A stretch of DNA of 64,000 nucleotides from Oscillospiraceae bacterium (GTDB lineage: Bacteria > Bacillota > Clostridia > Oscillospirales > Acutalibacteraceae). Below the pieces are notes generated by a model, which saw only the letters and a program-made list of their open reading frames with translations, ran no database searches and had not been told where the DNA came from. Numbering within the stretch: position 1 is the stretch's first letter; each line of letters begins with the position of its first letter. The stretch lies in assembly GCA_031262985.1 (NCBI GenBank), contig JAISGQ010000005.1, forward strand, positions 19,866-83,865, written 5' to 3'. The position numbers and the translations under genes were made by a program. Below, piece after piece: positions 44,038 through 51,976 of this stretch.

Positions 44038-44877
44038 ATGATTGAACTACCCGAAGCCTACACCCTCGCAAAGCAAATAGGGGAAACGCTTGTTGGAAAA
44101 ACCATTATAAACGCAGTAGCCGATAGCCAGCACCACGTTTTTGCGTGGTATACAGACGACCCTAAGCTGTACGGTCAAAAATTAAACGGTAAAAAAATAA
44201 CCGATGCGAACCCCGGAACAGGCTATTCCTGCGGCGGCAATACGGAGATTCTCTGCGAGGATATGCTGCTGGTGATAAGCACTCCAATTCGCTACCACGC
44301 GCCGAGTACGAAACTGCCCAAAAGTCATCAGCTGCTGCTGGAATTTGAAGATGGCTCACATATGAGCTGTACGGTGCAGATGTGGGGTGCGATGCTCTTA
44401 TTTCCGATAAACGGCGAGGTTATCCTGCCGGATGGTTTCACGAAAAAATGTCCCTCTCCCTATGACGACGCGTTTGACGAAAGCTATTTTGACAGCCTGC
44501 GCCAAAGTGTAAAGCCCACGCTCAGCGTGAAGGCGTTCCTCGCCACAGAGCAGCGCATTCCCGGCTTTGGCAACGGCGTGTTGCACGATGTGTTGTTTAA
44601 TGCGCGTATTCATCCGAAACGCAAGCTGAATACGCTCTCCGACGCAGAATTTGCCGCATTGTATCACAGCGTAAAGGATACGCTGAAAGCCATGCGTGAC
44701 GGCGGCGGGCGAGATACGGAGAAGGACTTGTTCGGAAATGCGGGCGGCTACCATACGATTCTATCGAGCAAAACGCTGGCATATCAATGCCCAGTGTGCG
44801 GCGATGGTTTGAAGCGCGAGGCGTACCTCGGCGGGAATATCTACTTCTGCCCGACTTGCCAGCCGCTTGTGAAATAG
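44038..44877 (+). CDS. Fpg/Nei-family protein lacking the catalytic proline
   Basis: A 279-residue protein with the Fpg/Nei fold: MIELPEAYTLAKQIGETLVG at the N-terminus, the H2TH region (FLATEQRIPGFGNGVLHDVL), and a C-terminal zinc finger (CPVCGDGLKR ... YFCPTCQ). Canonical members start with Pro-Glu after Met removal, the Pro being the Schiff-base nucleophile. Here Ile takes that place, while Glu3 is kept. A subgroup with MIELPE starts exists in clostridia; activity may be altered. GAGGAGG precedes the ATG. Confidence 0.88.
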   Translation: MIELPEAYTLAKQIGETLVGKTIINAVADSQHHVFAWYTDDPKLYGQKLNGKKITDANPGTGYSCGGNTEILCEDMLLVISTPIRYHAPSTKLPKSHQLLLEFEDGSHMSCTVQMWGAMLLFPINGEVILPDGFTKKCPSPYDDAFDESYFDSLRQSVKPTLSVKAFLATEQRIPGFGNGVLHDVLFNARIHPKRKLNTLSDAEFAALYHSVKDTLKAMRDGGGRDTEKDLFGNAGGYHTILSSKTLAYQCPVCGDGLKREAYLGGNIYFCPTCQPLVK

Positions 44878-44890
44878 GAGGGGAAACATC

Positions 44891-45021
44891 ATGCTCGCAC
44901 GCGAAAAAATGACGCTCCCGACATTGAAAACGAAAGCAAATGCGGTTGCAAGACAATGAAGGAGTTTATGCGCCGATTTGATGACATGGTTGATGAAACA
45001 ACAGTAAAAAAACGATTCTGA
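44891..45021 (+). pseudogene. Short decayed reading frame after the Fpg-like gene
   Basis: AGGAGGGG precedes ATG 44891, which opens a 22-codon frame (MLAREKMTLPTLKTKANAVA...). A second frame ends at 45021 with KEFMRRFDDMVDETTVKKRF. This looks like a small gene broken by a frameshift, but no family is recognised. Confidence 0.35.
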
Positions 45022-45025
45022 CAAA

Positions 45026-45596
45026 TGTAAGGTACGGACTTAAGCATTCTCAATTTTCAGTTTTGCAAGTGCTGAATTTGTGTCCCCACAAATTCCTTCC
45101 TCAGGGTATTCTCTGAAAACGCTTGAGGATTGTTCGCAACTTTATGATTGACTTTTTGGTGTGAATGTGTTACCCTGTTGACCATAGTTGTAGTTATATC
45201 TGTAGCTATGGATTTCTAACCCCGAAAGGAGATGTTTTTGATGATGGTATTTGGTATGGTGGTTTCCTCCTAAAACCGAATAAGGGCATACAATGGCAGT
45301 GTTGGACGCTTTTGTTGTCATGCCGAAAACAAGTAACCTTTCGGACGCAGTGAATGACTCTGCGTTAATCTGCAAGACGGGTGAGAGTACTCATTGGAAA
45401 TAATTTTGTCGTTTCTAAGTAAAAAAATTTACAGTTCCGTTGAATCGTTCATACGCCTTGAAATTCAAGCAGCAACACGTTTTCAGCTAAAATCTTGGGA
45501 TTGATTATTCAGACGTTTTGCTGTATAATTATTATTGTGATTTTATGCTCACACGGCGGCTCTTGTTATCCCACAGAAAGGTAGAGGTGTTTGGTT
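45026..45596. other. Gene-poor stretch with one candidate short frame
   Basis: A 570-base stretch with no recognised gene. The best candidate is a 36-codon frame at 45293-45403 (start MAVLDAFVVMPKTSNLSDAV, end TGESTHWK), with only a weak AAGGGC upstream. A second small frame at 45241 follows AAAGGAG but stops after ten codons. Both may be debris of lost genes. Confidence 0.4.
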
Positions 45597-46007
45597 TTGA
45601 AAGTTCGTTTAAGCAGTATTGAAATATTGGGTTTTATAGGTTTGTTTATTTGTATACTGACGTATGTTGTAAGACATATGGGGGTTATTGATAATACTAA
45701 ACTTAATATATTTTGGTTCGCGCCAAATTTTGGTGGTGCATGGTTTACTACAGCATTAGTAAAACAGTTTTTCAAGCCGTGCGGCACTACAAAGCCATTC
45801 TTACCTCTTGGTTTTAGCATAAAAATTTATATGTTGGTGTGTTTTGCAGTAATTGTTTTAGCTGTTCTAAATGAATTAGTATATCCTTTAAATACAAGTG
45901 GTGCATTTGATCCAATAGATGTTATAGCAACAATAATAGCACAAATTATAGCTTTCATTGTGCCAATTACAATAAAAGATAACTGTTTAACAAACTATAC
46001 AAAATAG
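45597..46007 (+). CDS. Small integral membrane protein, unknown
   Basis: A 136-residue protein with four hydrophobic segments and A+T-rich codon use unlike its neighbours. The end (GAFDPIDVIATIIAQIIAFI) recalls the last helix pair of VanZ-like proteins, but the match is too weak to name it. TTG 45597 follows GAGGTG by seven bases; an in-frame TTG at 45591 is possible. A terminator follows. Confidence 0.6.
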   Translation: MKVRLSSIEILGFIGLFICILTYVVRHMGVIDNTKLNIFWFAPNFGGAWFTTALVKQFFKPCGTTKPFLPLGFSIKIYMLVCFAVIVLAVLNELVYPLNTSGAFDPIDVIATIIAQIIAFIVPITIKDNCLTNYTK

Positions 46008-46017
46008 GTAAACTACA

Positions 46018-46050
46018 GTGCCGTCGCGGTGTTGGCTGTGACGGCCTTTT
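46018..46050 (+). terminator. Rho-independent terminator
   Basis: GCCGTC ... GACGGC followed by CTTTTGTTG, 12 bases after the membrane protein gene. Confidence 0.75.
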
Positions 46051-46053
46051 GTT

Positions 46054-46839
46054 GTGTCTGAACAAACCCATCTATATGCCGAAAACGACCATCTATCGCA
46101 AAACGATGGTGTAAAAGGAATATTCTCGCCGGTTCATGCCCATGCAGCAACCGATAACAATGCGAAAATTTACGAGCGGCTATATCAAGCCGCCGCCGAC
46201 AAATGGGTAAAAGCAGGTGCTCGCAGCCATGCAATTGCTTTGTACGCACATGAGGATTTATCTCTTAGGCTGTTTTTTCGTTATGGCTTTGGAATGCGTT
46301 GTGTAGACGCAATTCGTGAGATAATACATATATCTACTCAACCGCGCAGCACCTTTACCGTGAGCGAACTAAACGAAAACCAGTTCCCCGCCATGCACAC
46401 AATGTATACTATGCTCCAACAACATTTACACAGCAGTCCCATATTCTGTGGCGGTTCTTCTGCTTCTGCGCCTGTTTTAATTGAGGATTTCATGGAAAAG
46501 AATGTCCGGCAACAAGCACGTTATTTTGCGGCTTATAATAAAGATATTCCCATAGCTTATCTTAAAATATCTCCGCATGGCGAAAATTTTGTCAGTGACG
46601 CGCCGGAGGTGATGAATATCTGCGGCGCATACTGTTTGCCTGAGTATCGCGGGACAGGGGTATTTGAGCATATTTTGGATGCCGTTCAAGATGTTTTATT
46701 TGCAGATGGCTATATTCGTTTGGGCGTGGATTTTGAAAGCTATAATCCGACTGCGTGGGGCTTTTGGAACAAGCACTTTACACCCTACACCTATAGCGTA
46801 GTGCGGCAAATTGACGAAGCTATAGTTAATGTATTATAA
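46054..46839 (+). CDS. GNAT acetyltransferase, N-terminally shortened
   Basis: A 261-residue protein with remains of a tandem GNAT layout: the first domain starts abruptly (KGIFSPVHAHAAT, then AIALYAHEDLSLRLFFRYGF), while the second is complete (ICGAYCLPEYRGTGVFEHIL for acetyl-CoA, RLGVDFESYNPTAWGFWNKH). Homologues normally have about 50 more residues before KGxFSPVHAH. The frame opens with GTG 46054 directly after a terminator and has no ribosome site, so it may be a pseudogene. Confidence 0.6.
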   Translation: MSEQTHLYAENDHLSQNDGVKGIFSPVHAHAATDNNAKIYERLYQAAADKWVKAGARSHAIALYAHEDLSLRLFFRYGFGMRCVDAIREIIHISTQPRSTFTVSELNENQFPAMHTMYTMLQQHLHSSPIFCGGSSASAPVLIEDFMEKNVRQQARYFAAYNKDIPIAYLKISPHGENFVSDAPEVMNICGAYCLPEYRGTGVFEHILDAVQDVLFADGYIRLGVDFESYNPTAWGFWNKHFTPYTYSVVRQIDEAIVNVL

Positions 46840-46859
46840 TATCTCTCAGCCGGATATTT

Positions 46860-46955
46860 CACGCCGTGCCTCAGCGCGGCACTTCACATCACGCGCAGGC
46901 GTGATACTTCACGTCATGAAATGAAATTTCATGACACTTCACAATGGGAGGCGTA
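46860..46955 (+). repeat. Tandem small-hairpin repeat, family C, copy 2
   Basis: Three unlike hairpins (GTGCC/GGCAC; ATCACGC/GCGTGAT; GTCATGAAA/TTTCATGAC), each followed by the same linker (A)CTTCAC. This chain-of-hairpins layout is known in intergenic repeats of gut clostridia. Confidence 0.75.
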
Positions 46956-46986
46956 GCAAAATAAAATTTTGCTACGCCTCCCATTT
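46948..46986. terminator. Bidirectional terminator before ypeB
   Basis: ATGGGAGGCGTAGCAAAAT pairs with ATTTTGCTACGCCTCCCAT around a short A-rich loop, nine bases past the minus-strand ypeB stop. Confidence 0.85.
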
Positions 46987-46994
46987 GCTTTCGC

Positions 46995-48347
46995 CTATAC
47001 CGTCAGCTTTCCTCCGTTTTCGGAGGTGATAATCAAAATATTCTCTTCCACTAAATTCTGCGCGTTTACATATACAAGCACCGTCTTATTGTCCTTCGAC
47101 TTGCACTTAAACTCCCAGCAAAGTTTTTCGGACAGCCCTTCTGTTGGGATAAGAGCAAGCGACGCCTTCTCCACAGTAAGCTCGCGGCTCACTATCGCTT
47201 TCGCCTCCTCCTCAGACTTGAGGACGGAGGGGAGCTGTCTTTCGACATGGTTCATCACATAATCAACAGCGTCGTAGGAGACAATCTCCCCGTTGTCGAG
47301 AGCCACGCCGACCTTAATCAAATCGGGGTATATTGTCACGCCGTTTTTATCTCCGGCGAAATTTATGACGCAAACGCCGCCTTGTATTTCGTAGTAGTTG
47401 TGCTTCATGTCGCTCATTTTCCTCTGTGAGAGGAATCGTTCGGCAAGCTCTATCGCCTCCTCGGGCTTTACAGCGGAGTCGGTAACATTCCTGCTTATCT
47501 GCATATGAGTGACAGCTCCGCCCTGCACGGTCACGCCAACCTCAACCGCCTTCGATGCGAATATATAGGTGGGCAGATTGCCGCCTATAGTCTGGGAGTA
47601 CCTAAGCGCGCCGCCCTCCTTCGCCATGAAGTCGGAGGCGATTTTCTGCGCGTCCTTTTGGCTTACCTTCTTCTTGTTTTCCACCGACTGCGCGTGTCTT
47701 TGGAATATGTGGTCGGAGAACGGACCGTCATATATAAGCGTAGGGAAGTCGGCGACATCATCCTCGATAGAGGAGATTCTGCTCACAGGGTCTTTGTTCT
47801 CCTCGTCGTCCTTCTCCTCCTTTTCGACTGCCTCCTGAGCCTGTCCCAGCCACGTTCCCGCGTCCATGTATTTCTGGAACAAATCGTCAATCGAAAGCCT
47901 CAGCTTCCCGGCGTAGTCACGAAGCTTCTGCAGAGTTTCTTTCTCCTCAGTCGTAATATCCTCGTCGAGTGAACGCTTGTTGGCAAGAGAGGTAGCGTAG
48001 TTGCCGACCTGCGATATAAATTTGTTCGCATTTGTCAGCTCCCCTGCGTGAGTGGGAATCTGTCCGAGGTCGGACTTTGCCATCTCGCTCGCGGCACACA
48101 GCTTCGCCGCTAAATCGGAAAACTGTTTGTCCGAGCCGGCGTACATGGTTTTCTGCAATGTTATATCAATGGTATCTATATTTTCAGAAAGGGAGAGCCA
48201 CGCCCGCTGATACGTGTACTCCACCGCGTATTTATAATTTCTTGCAACGACATAATTATTTACGGCAAACGCCGCTAAAACCGCGACAGAAGCCGATAAA
48301 TATGTGATTATCCTTATGGCAGTTCTTCTTGAAACCGAAAAATTCAT
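46995..48347 (-). CDS. ypeB: Germination protein YpeB
   Basis: A 450-residue protein: an N-terminal membrane segment (IRIITYLSASVAVLAAFAV), a helical domain with the YpeB pattern (YTYQRAWLSLSENIDTIDI, MYAGSDKQFSDLAAKL, LSQIPTHAGELTN-like) and three PepSY-type beta modules at the C-terminus. YpeB is needed for stability and control of the cortex-lytic enzyme SleB in dormant spores. Usually sleB is directly upstream; here the neighbour is a CPBP protease gene. GGAGG precedes the ATG. Confidence 0.93.
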   Translation of the reverse strand: MNFSVSRRTAIRIITYLSASVAVLAAFAVNNYVVARNYKYAVEYTYQRAWLSLSENIDTIDITLQKTMYAGSDKQFSDLAAKLCAASEMAKSDLGQIPTHAGELTNANKFISQVGNYATSLANKRSLDEDITTEEKETLQKLRDYAGKLRLSIDDLFQKYMDAGTWLGQAQEAVEKEEKDDEENKDPVSRISSIEDDVADFPTLIYDGPFSDHIFQRHAQSVENKKKVSQKDAQKIASDFMAKEGGALRYSQTIGGNLPTYIFASKAVEVGVTVQGGAVTHMQISRNVTDSAVKPEEAIELAERFLSQRKMSDMKHNYYEIQGGVCVINFAGDKNGVTIYPDLIKVGVALDNGEIVSYDAVDYVMNHVERQLPSVLKSEEEAKAIVSRELTVEKASLALIPTEGLSEKLCWEFKCKSKDNKTVLVYVNAQNLVEENILIITSENGGKLTV

Positions 48348-48467
48348 ACTTAAACCTCCAAGTTAATGTACTATGCGTTTATGCTCCTATTTTTATCTTA
48401 TTTTTCCGAAAAATACACATACAAAAAAATCCAAATATCACAGAGTATAATCGGCAGCGCAAAAAAA

Positions 48468-48492
48468 TGACCGCCCGAAAAACGGGCGGTCA
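48468..48492 (-). terminator. Terminator of the CPBP gene
   Basis: TGACCGCCCG-aaaaa-CGGGCGGTCA, with seven T on the minus strand after the stem (48461-48467). Classical rho-independent terminator. Confidence 0.93.
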
Positions 48493-48521
48493 GTGCGAAT
48501 TTATTCAGACTGCATCTGAGC

Positions 48522-49616
48522 TTACTGCTCCTGCTCTGCGGCGGGAGAGGTAGGTTCGGTAGCCGTCTCCTCAGCCGCCGTCTCCTCAGCAGTCTCAGCT
48601 GTAGGAGGAGCAGTAGGTGCGTCCTCCACCGCCGGAGCTTCTACTACTATAGTCTCCTCCACCGCCGTAGTTTCAGCAGACGCGGCTGCTTGCTCAAGCT
48701 TGTTTTTCCTGCCGAGCCTTATGAACAGGAGGAAGCACACAGCTCCCGCAACGATAAACGCCGCGCCTCCGAGGTAGCCCACAGGGAGCGGACCTTGAAA
48801 AATCCGCACATTGCCCCTGTTGAAGATAACTCCCGCCGCCGCCATGCCGTTGAGTGCGCCGTGTGCTATTGCCGCAGGAATTGCACTCTTCGCTTTGTAT
48901 GTGAGGTAGGAGAACAACGCGCCGACAAACACGCAGAACAGAATCATGCCGACTATGCCGATGTAGGGATAGCCCGAGTACTGCGTGCCGTAGTTGTGTC
49001 CGAGTATAATCATGGGAGCGTGCCACACGCCCCATATAATTCCGTTGACGAGAACGGCGATAGGTACGCTCATGCACTCGTCGAGCTTGGGGAGGAGATA
49101 GCCCCTCCAGCCCAGCTCCTCGCCGAGGCAGAAGAATATGTTGAGGATGGGAGCGAGTGCAACGCCTATCACAAGCTGTAGGAGCAGTATCATTTTGATG
49201 TAGCTGTCGGTCACGAGCCCTCCTGCTCCCGCCGCTTCGAGCTGAGCCTTAATCTGCTCGGCGGCTGTAGACATGGAGAGGTCGAAATTGGCGGGATAAA
49301 TCACAAAGTAGAGAGCCGCTCCCAGCGCGATAAGTAAGGGTGGGAGAAACCACGCGGCGAGGTAAGTCAGTGCGTGTCCCTTAAAATTCGGTCGGAGCAT
49401 GAAATTCTTAAATCCCTCGCGAGTAACCAGCCGTGTAACGACTACGGAAAACGCAGGAACAAGCATACAGATTGAGAAAAGCAGGGTGATTGTGGTGCTT
49501 GCGGGAGTCCAAACTCCGAGGATAATCAGCGAGAGCGGAACCCATGTGAGGATGATTGAAAGCGCGGTGAAAACAACAACTCTCAGCGGAGATTTAGAAG
49601 CGGATTGCTTTGCCAT
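48522..49616 (-). CDS. CPBP-family intramembrane metalloprotease
   Basis: A 364-residue protein with about eight membrane segments and the CPBP (Abi/CAAX protease) motifs: CLGEELGWRGYLLP (EExxxR), GIIWGVWHAPMIILGH and, near the end, AIAHGALNG. These provide the two Glu and two His of the metal site. A Glu/Ala/Thr/Pro tail of about 55 residues follows. Family members process prenylated proteins or give bacteriocin self-immunity. Its promoter carries an operator like that of sdpRI. Confidence 0.92.
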   Translation of the reverse strand: MAKQSASKSPLRVVVFTALSIILTWVPLSLIILGVWTPASTTITLLFSICMLVPAFSVVVTRLVTREGFKNFMLRPNFKGHALTYLAAWFLPPLLIALGAALYFVIYPANFDLSMSTAAEQIKAQLEAAGAGGLVTDSYIKMILLLQLVIGVALAPILNIFFCLGEELGWRGYLLPKLDECMSVPIAVLVNGIIWGVWHAPMIILGHNYGTQYSGYPYIGIVGMILFCVFVGALFSYLTYKAKSAIPAAIAHGALNGMAAAGVIFNRGNVRIFQGPLPVGYLGGAAFIVAGAVCFLLFIRLGRKNKLEQAAASAETTAVEETIVVEAPAVEDAPTAPPTAETAEETAAEETATEPTSPAAEQEQ

Positions 49617-49650
49617 AATAATATCCCTCCATAGTTAAAGTTTTAGAGTG

Positions 49651-49668
49651 TTTAGAGATTGTTCTAAA
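49651..49668. promoter_or_regulatory. SdpR-like operator before the CPBP gene
   Basis: TTTAGA-GATTGT-TCTAAA: the same half-sites and six-base spacer as both sdpRI operators, also starting three bases downstream of the -10 box. Confidence 0.7.
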
Positions 49669-49671
49669 TAG

Positions 49672-49700
49672 ATTATAACTCAGAGCGACTGCTTTGTCAA
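49672..49700 (-). promoter_or_regulatory. Sigma-A promoter of the CPBP gene
   Basis: Minus strand TTGACA (49700-49695), 17 bases, TATAAT (49677-49672): a consensus promoter. Confidence 0.9.
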
Positions 49701-49819
49701 TAGTGCGGTTGGAGTATGGGGGAAAGAGGTTATTGGTCGAGTAGGCGTTAGTTTATGTGGTTCTTTATGGCATAACTCTTTGCGAAAGATCTTTCAGTGG
49801 TGTATATGATGAGGGTTAA

Positions 49820-50040
49820 GCAACACAAAAAAAGCATTTTCGCCGATTGATGTGAAGCTGTTCGGTATGGTGATCTGTTTTAAGGAGGAGCAACCGCAGA
49901 AAGCCCAATTGCCGATTGATGTGACACTGTTCGAGAGAGATGCGCTAAGACTGAGCAATTAGAGAACGCCCAATAACCAATGGATATCACACTAAAGGAA
50001 CAAGAACGGTGCGTTATGTTATGAGAAATTAGTGCGGAGA
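49820..50040 (+). repeat. Three degenerate direct repeats of about 65-69 bp
   Basis: GCCGATTGATGTGAAGCTGT (49842), GCCGATTGATGTGACACTGT (49911) and a diverged third unit (AACCAATGGATATCACACTA, about 49975). Units 1 and 2 lie in one open frame with repeated PIDV(K/T)LF. No start or ribosome site is seen, so this is probably debris. The rest of 49701-50270 holds nothing recognisable. Confidence 0.5.
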
Positions 50041-50271
50041 GTGGGCAGTTTTTCTTTCTGTCGGTAAATATTTTACGATACATTATTTGTAAGGCTAATC
50101 TGTGAATCAACTTTCTACAGCAAACTTGCTCAATATAGGCTTTGCGGCAAGAAAAACAAAACCCTAATAAATACCCATTTTGTAAAGGCGATGGCAAGTT
50201 ATTAAGTTTTCAAATATCGAAATATGACACATGATATACATATATAATATATTAAAATTTACAATTTATCA

Positions 50272-50300
50272 TTGACATTCGGAATATTTCGGATTAAAAT
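50272..50300 (+). promoter_or_regulatory. Promoter of the WXG100 gene
   Basis: TTGACA (50272-50277), 17 bases, TAAAAT (50295-50300), leaving a leader of about 90 bases. Confidence 0.75.
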
Positions 50301-50395
50301 ATGTGACAAATACAGTTCTGAAAAAGGTGTACTTTATTGGAATTGGTATCATGTCCTGCTACATAATAAAAAACAGAATTAAAGGAGCGAAAATT

Positions 50396-50689
50396 ATGTC
50401 ATTTGGTATCGGCGTAAACGCAGAAATTCTTCACGGACATTCTAACGAAATTAAGGGTGATTCCGGCGAACTCGGTCAGCTTATTGCGAAGATTACAAAT
50501 CGTATCAACGCATTGGACACAGACTGGAAAGGTCAGGCGGCAACAAGCTTCATCCAACAGTGGGCGGATCTGAAGCCTTCCTTTGACAAGGCTCAGCAGC
50601 TTCTTGATGAAATCGGCACCCAGCTTGGTCAGGCGGCAACCGCTTACGAGAGCTTCGACGCTGAAATGGCAGCGAAAATCGGTCACTAA
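50396..50689 (+). CDS. WXG100-family protein (EsxA-like)
   Basis: A 97-residue all-helical protein with the WXG turn in LDTDWKGQAATSFIQQW (about residues 43-45) between two long helices. WXG100 proteins are small substrates or adaptors of type VII secretion and form helical hairpin dimers. The gene has its own promoter and terminator. AAAGGAG is nine bases before ATG 50396. The secretion ATPase EssC is not in the window, so the machine must be encoded elsewhere. Confidence 0.9.
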   Translation: MSFGIGVNAEILHGHSNEIKGDSGELGQLIAKITNRINALDTDWKGQAATSFIQQWADLKPSFDKAQQLLDEIGTQLGQAATAYESFDAEMAAKIGH

Positions 50690-50711
50690 ACACCATATTG
50701 TTTGCAATTTA

Positions 50712-50757
50712 AGCCTCATATCTGTTGTTTGCATAATACGATATGGGGCTGTTTTTG
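50712..50757 (+). terminator. Terminator of the WXG100 gene
   Basis: AGCCTCATATC / GATATGGGGCT (one G-U pair) followed by GTTTTTG. Strong expression of the WXG100 gene can thus be separate from the toxin gene. Confidence 0.8.
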
Positions 50758-50768
50758 TCATAAAGCGG

Positions 50769-50909
50769 ATGATAAAAAAGATAATGAGAAAATTAGTGAT
50801 ATTACTAATCATGTTGATGATTGCGGCGAATTTTATTTTGCCCACGTTTGCCGAAATCGGCGTTAAAGGCGGGTTAGAGCTTGAACTCGGAATATCTCGG
50901 CATATATAG
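50769..50909 (+). CDS. Short secreted peptide or 5' remnant of a secreted protein
   Basis: A 46-residue frame: KKIMRKLVILLIMLMIAANF and PTFAEIG form a good signal peptide with cleavage after FA; only 18 residues follow (VKGGLELELGISRHI). In shifted frames the coding texture continues to about 51097 (DSSDIEILTSDSE; KDDIKQSEGQHLNDTKDGLL), so this may be a frameshifted secreted protein. No strong ribosome site; the preceding terminator means it needs its own promoter. Confidence 0.4.
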   Translation: MIKKIMRKLVILLIMLMIAANFILPTFAEIGVKGGLELELGISRHI

Positions 50910-51171
50910 ATTAGCGCGAAAACGAAAACTGACAAACCACTGACAGTTCGGACATAGAGATTTTGACATCCGACAGCGAGTAGCTTAAAGATGACATAAA
51001 GCAGAGCGAAGGTCAGCATCTTAACGATACTAAAGATGGGCTGCTCACAAGAAAGTACGATGGGGAAGCCGAAGACGGTGGATTGTGTGAAACCTAAAAC
51101 GGACCAGAGGACTCGATTAGCATATATATCATTTAACTTATATTATGTATACCGAAAGGAGATCAACAACA

Positions 51172-51477
51172 ATGCAAAAATTTAAAATCGAATATGAGGA
51201 AGTTTATAATCAGACAGCTCAGTTAAAAACCCATATAGACGATTTGTTGTTGCAAATAAACTCCGAATATTCAAGAATCCAATCAATTCTTGATGAGGTT
51301 GACAGCAAAACTAATGCCAGCTTAAAAGAAGGCGTTGAAGTTCATCGACAAAAATCTATTAAAGCAGCCAATATAATGAGCAAACTTCTGTCATTTATGG
51401 CTAATTCTTCGAAACAGGTTGAGATTCATGACGCAAGAATGTCTAATATTATTTCAAATAACGGAGGAAAAAAATAA
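51172..51477 (+). CDS. WXG100/LXG-associated helical protein 1
   Basis: A 101-residue, almost fully helical protein (KIEYEEVYNQTAQLKTHIDD, then SLKEGVEVHRQKSIKAANIM). It has the size and hairpin layout of WXG100-like proteins but no WXG. Small helical partners (Lap proteins) bind the leader domain of LXG toxins and target them to type VII secretion; an analogous role is inferred. AAAGGAGA precedes the ATG; its stop overlaps the next start by one base (TAATG). Confidence 0.7.
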   Translation: MQKFKIEYEEVYNQTAQLKTHIDDLLLQINSEYSRIQSILDEVDSKTNASLKEGVEVHRQKSIKAANIMSKLLSFMANSSKQVEIHDARMSNIISNNGGKK

Positions 51478-51914
51478 TGCCAGATGGATTTATTGGAAAA
51501 CAAAGTAAAAAATACTTATCCATTATTAGCAACGCCTTAACATCAGCACATACAGTCCATAAATCTCCAATTAATAGCAATTATGATGCTCCATGCTCAG
51601 AAGAAGACGCTATGTATGGAAGCTATAAGACTGGTGTTGGTGATAGCTCTAACGTGGTTATTGATGAGCAAGCTTACGAGGAAATTGCACAGAGAATTCG
51701 TCGTGTGGATGCTGAAATTGCTGAAAGCCTTAACCAAATTGCAGAACAGATTGAGCAAATGTGCAGGACTATTTATGTAGTACCTACCACTACTCCGAAA
51801 TACTTGGAGACTTTGACCAAAGTAAAATCCTCATTAAGCGAATTCCAATCGTTAGCAGAACGAACAGTTTCTCAAGCACAAAGCTTTGTGAATGATATGT
51901 CTAATATCGGTTAA
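51477..51914 (+). CDS. Helical accessory protein 2 of the toxin locus
   Basis: A 145-residue protein: a polar N-terminal 50 residues, then two long helices (QAYEEIAQRIRRVDAEIAES, LNQIAEQIEQMCRTIY; KSSLSEFQSLAERTVSQAQS). It resembles the helical adaptors encoded before LXG-type toxins, but no named family is recognised. Coupled to the previous gene (TAATG) with GGAGG upstream. Confidence 0.65.
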   Translation: MPDGFIGKQSKKYLSIISNALTSAHTVHKSPINSNYDAPCSEEDAMYGSYKTGVGDSSNVVIDEQAYEEIAQRIRRVDAEIAESLNQIAEQIEQMCRTIYVVPTTTPKYLETLTKVKSSLSEFQSLAERTVSQAQSFVNDMSNIG

Positions 51915-51976
51915 CATAATAATTTAAACCTGCTAATAAAAATCAAGTCCCAAAATAAAAAAACAGCAGGCAAATT

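Noticed and set aside
45142..45375. 77-codon minus-strand frame in the gene-poor stretch
   Set aside because: No ribosome site, no domain, and composition like non-coding DNA.
48348..48420. Sigma-G promoter before ypeB
   Set aside because: CATAGTA resembles a -10 element, but no matching -35 sequence stands at the right distance.
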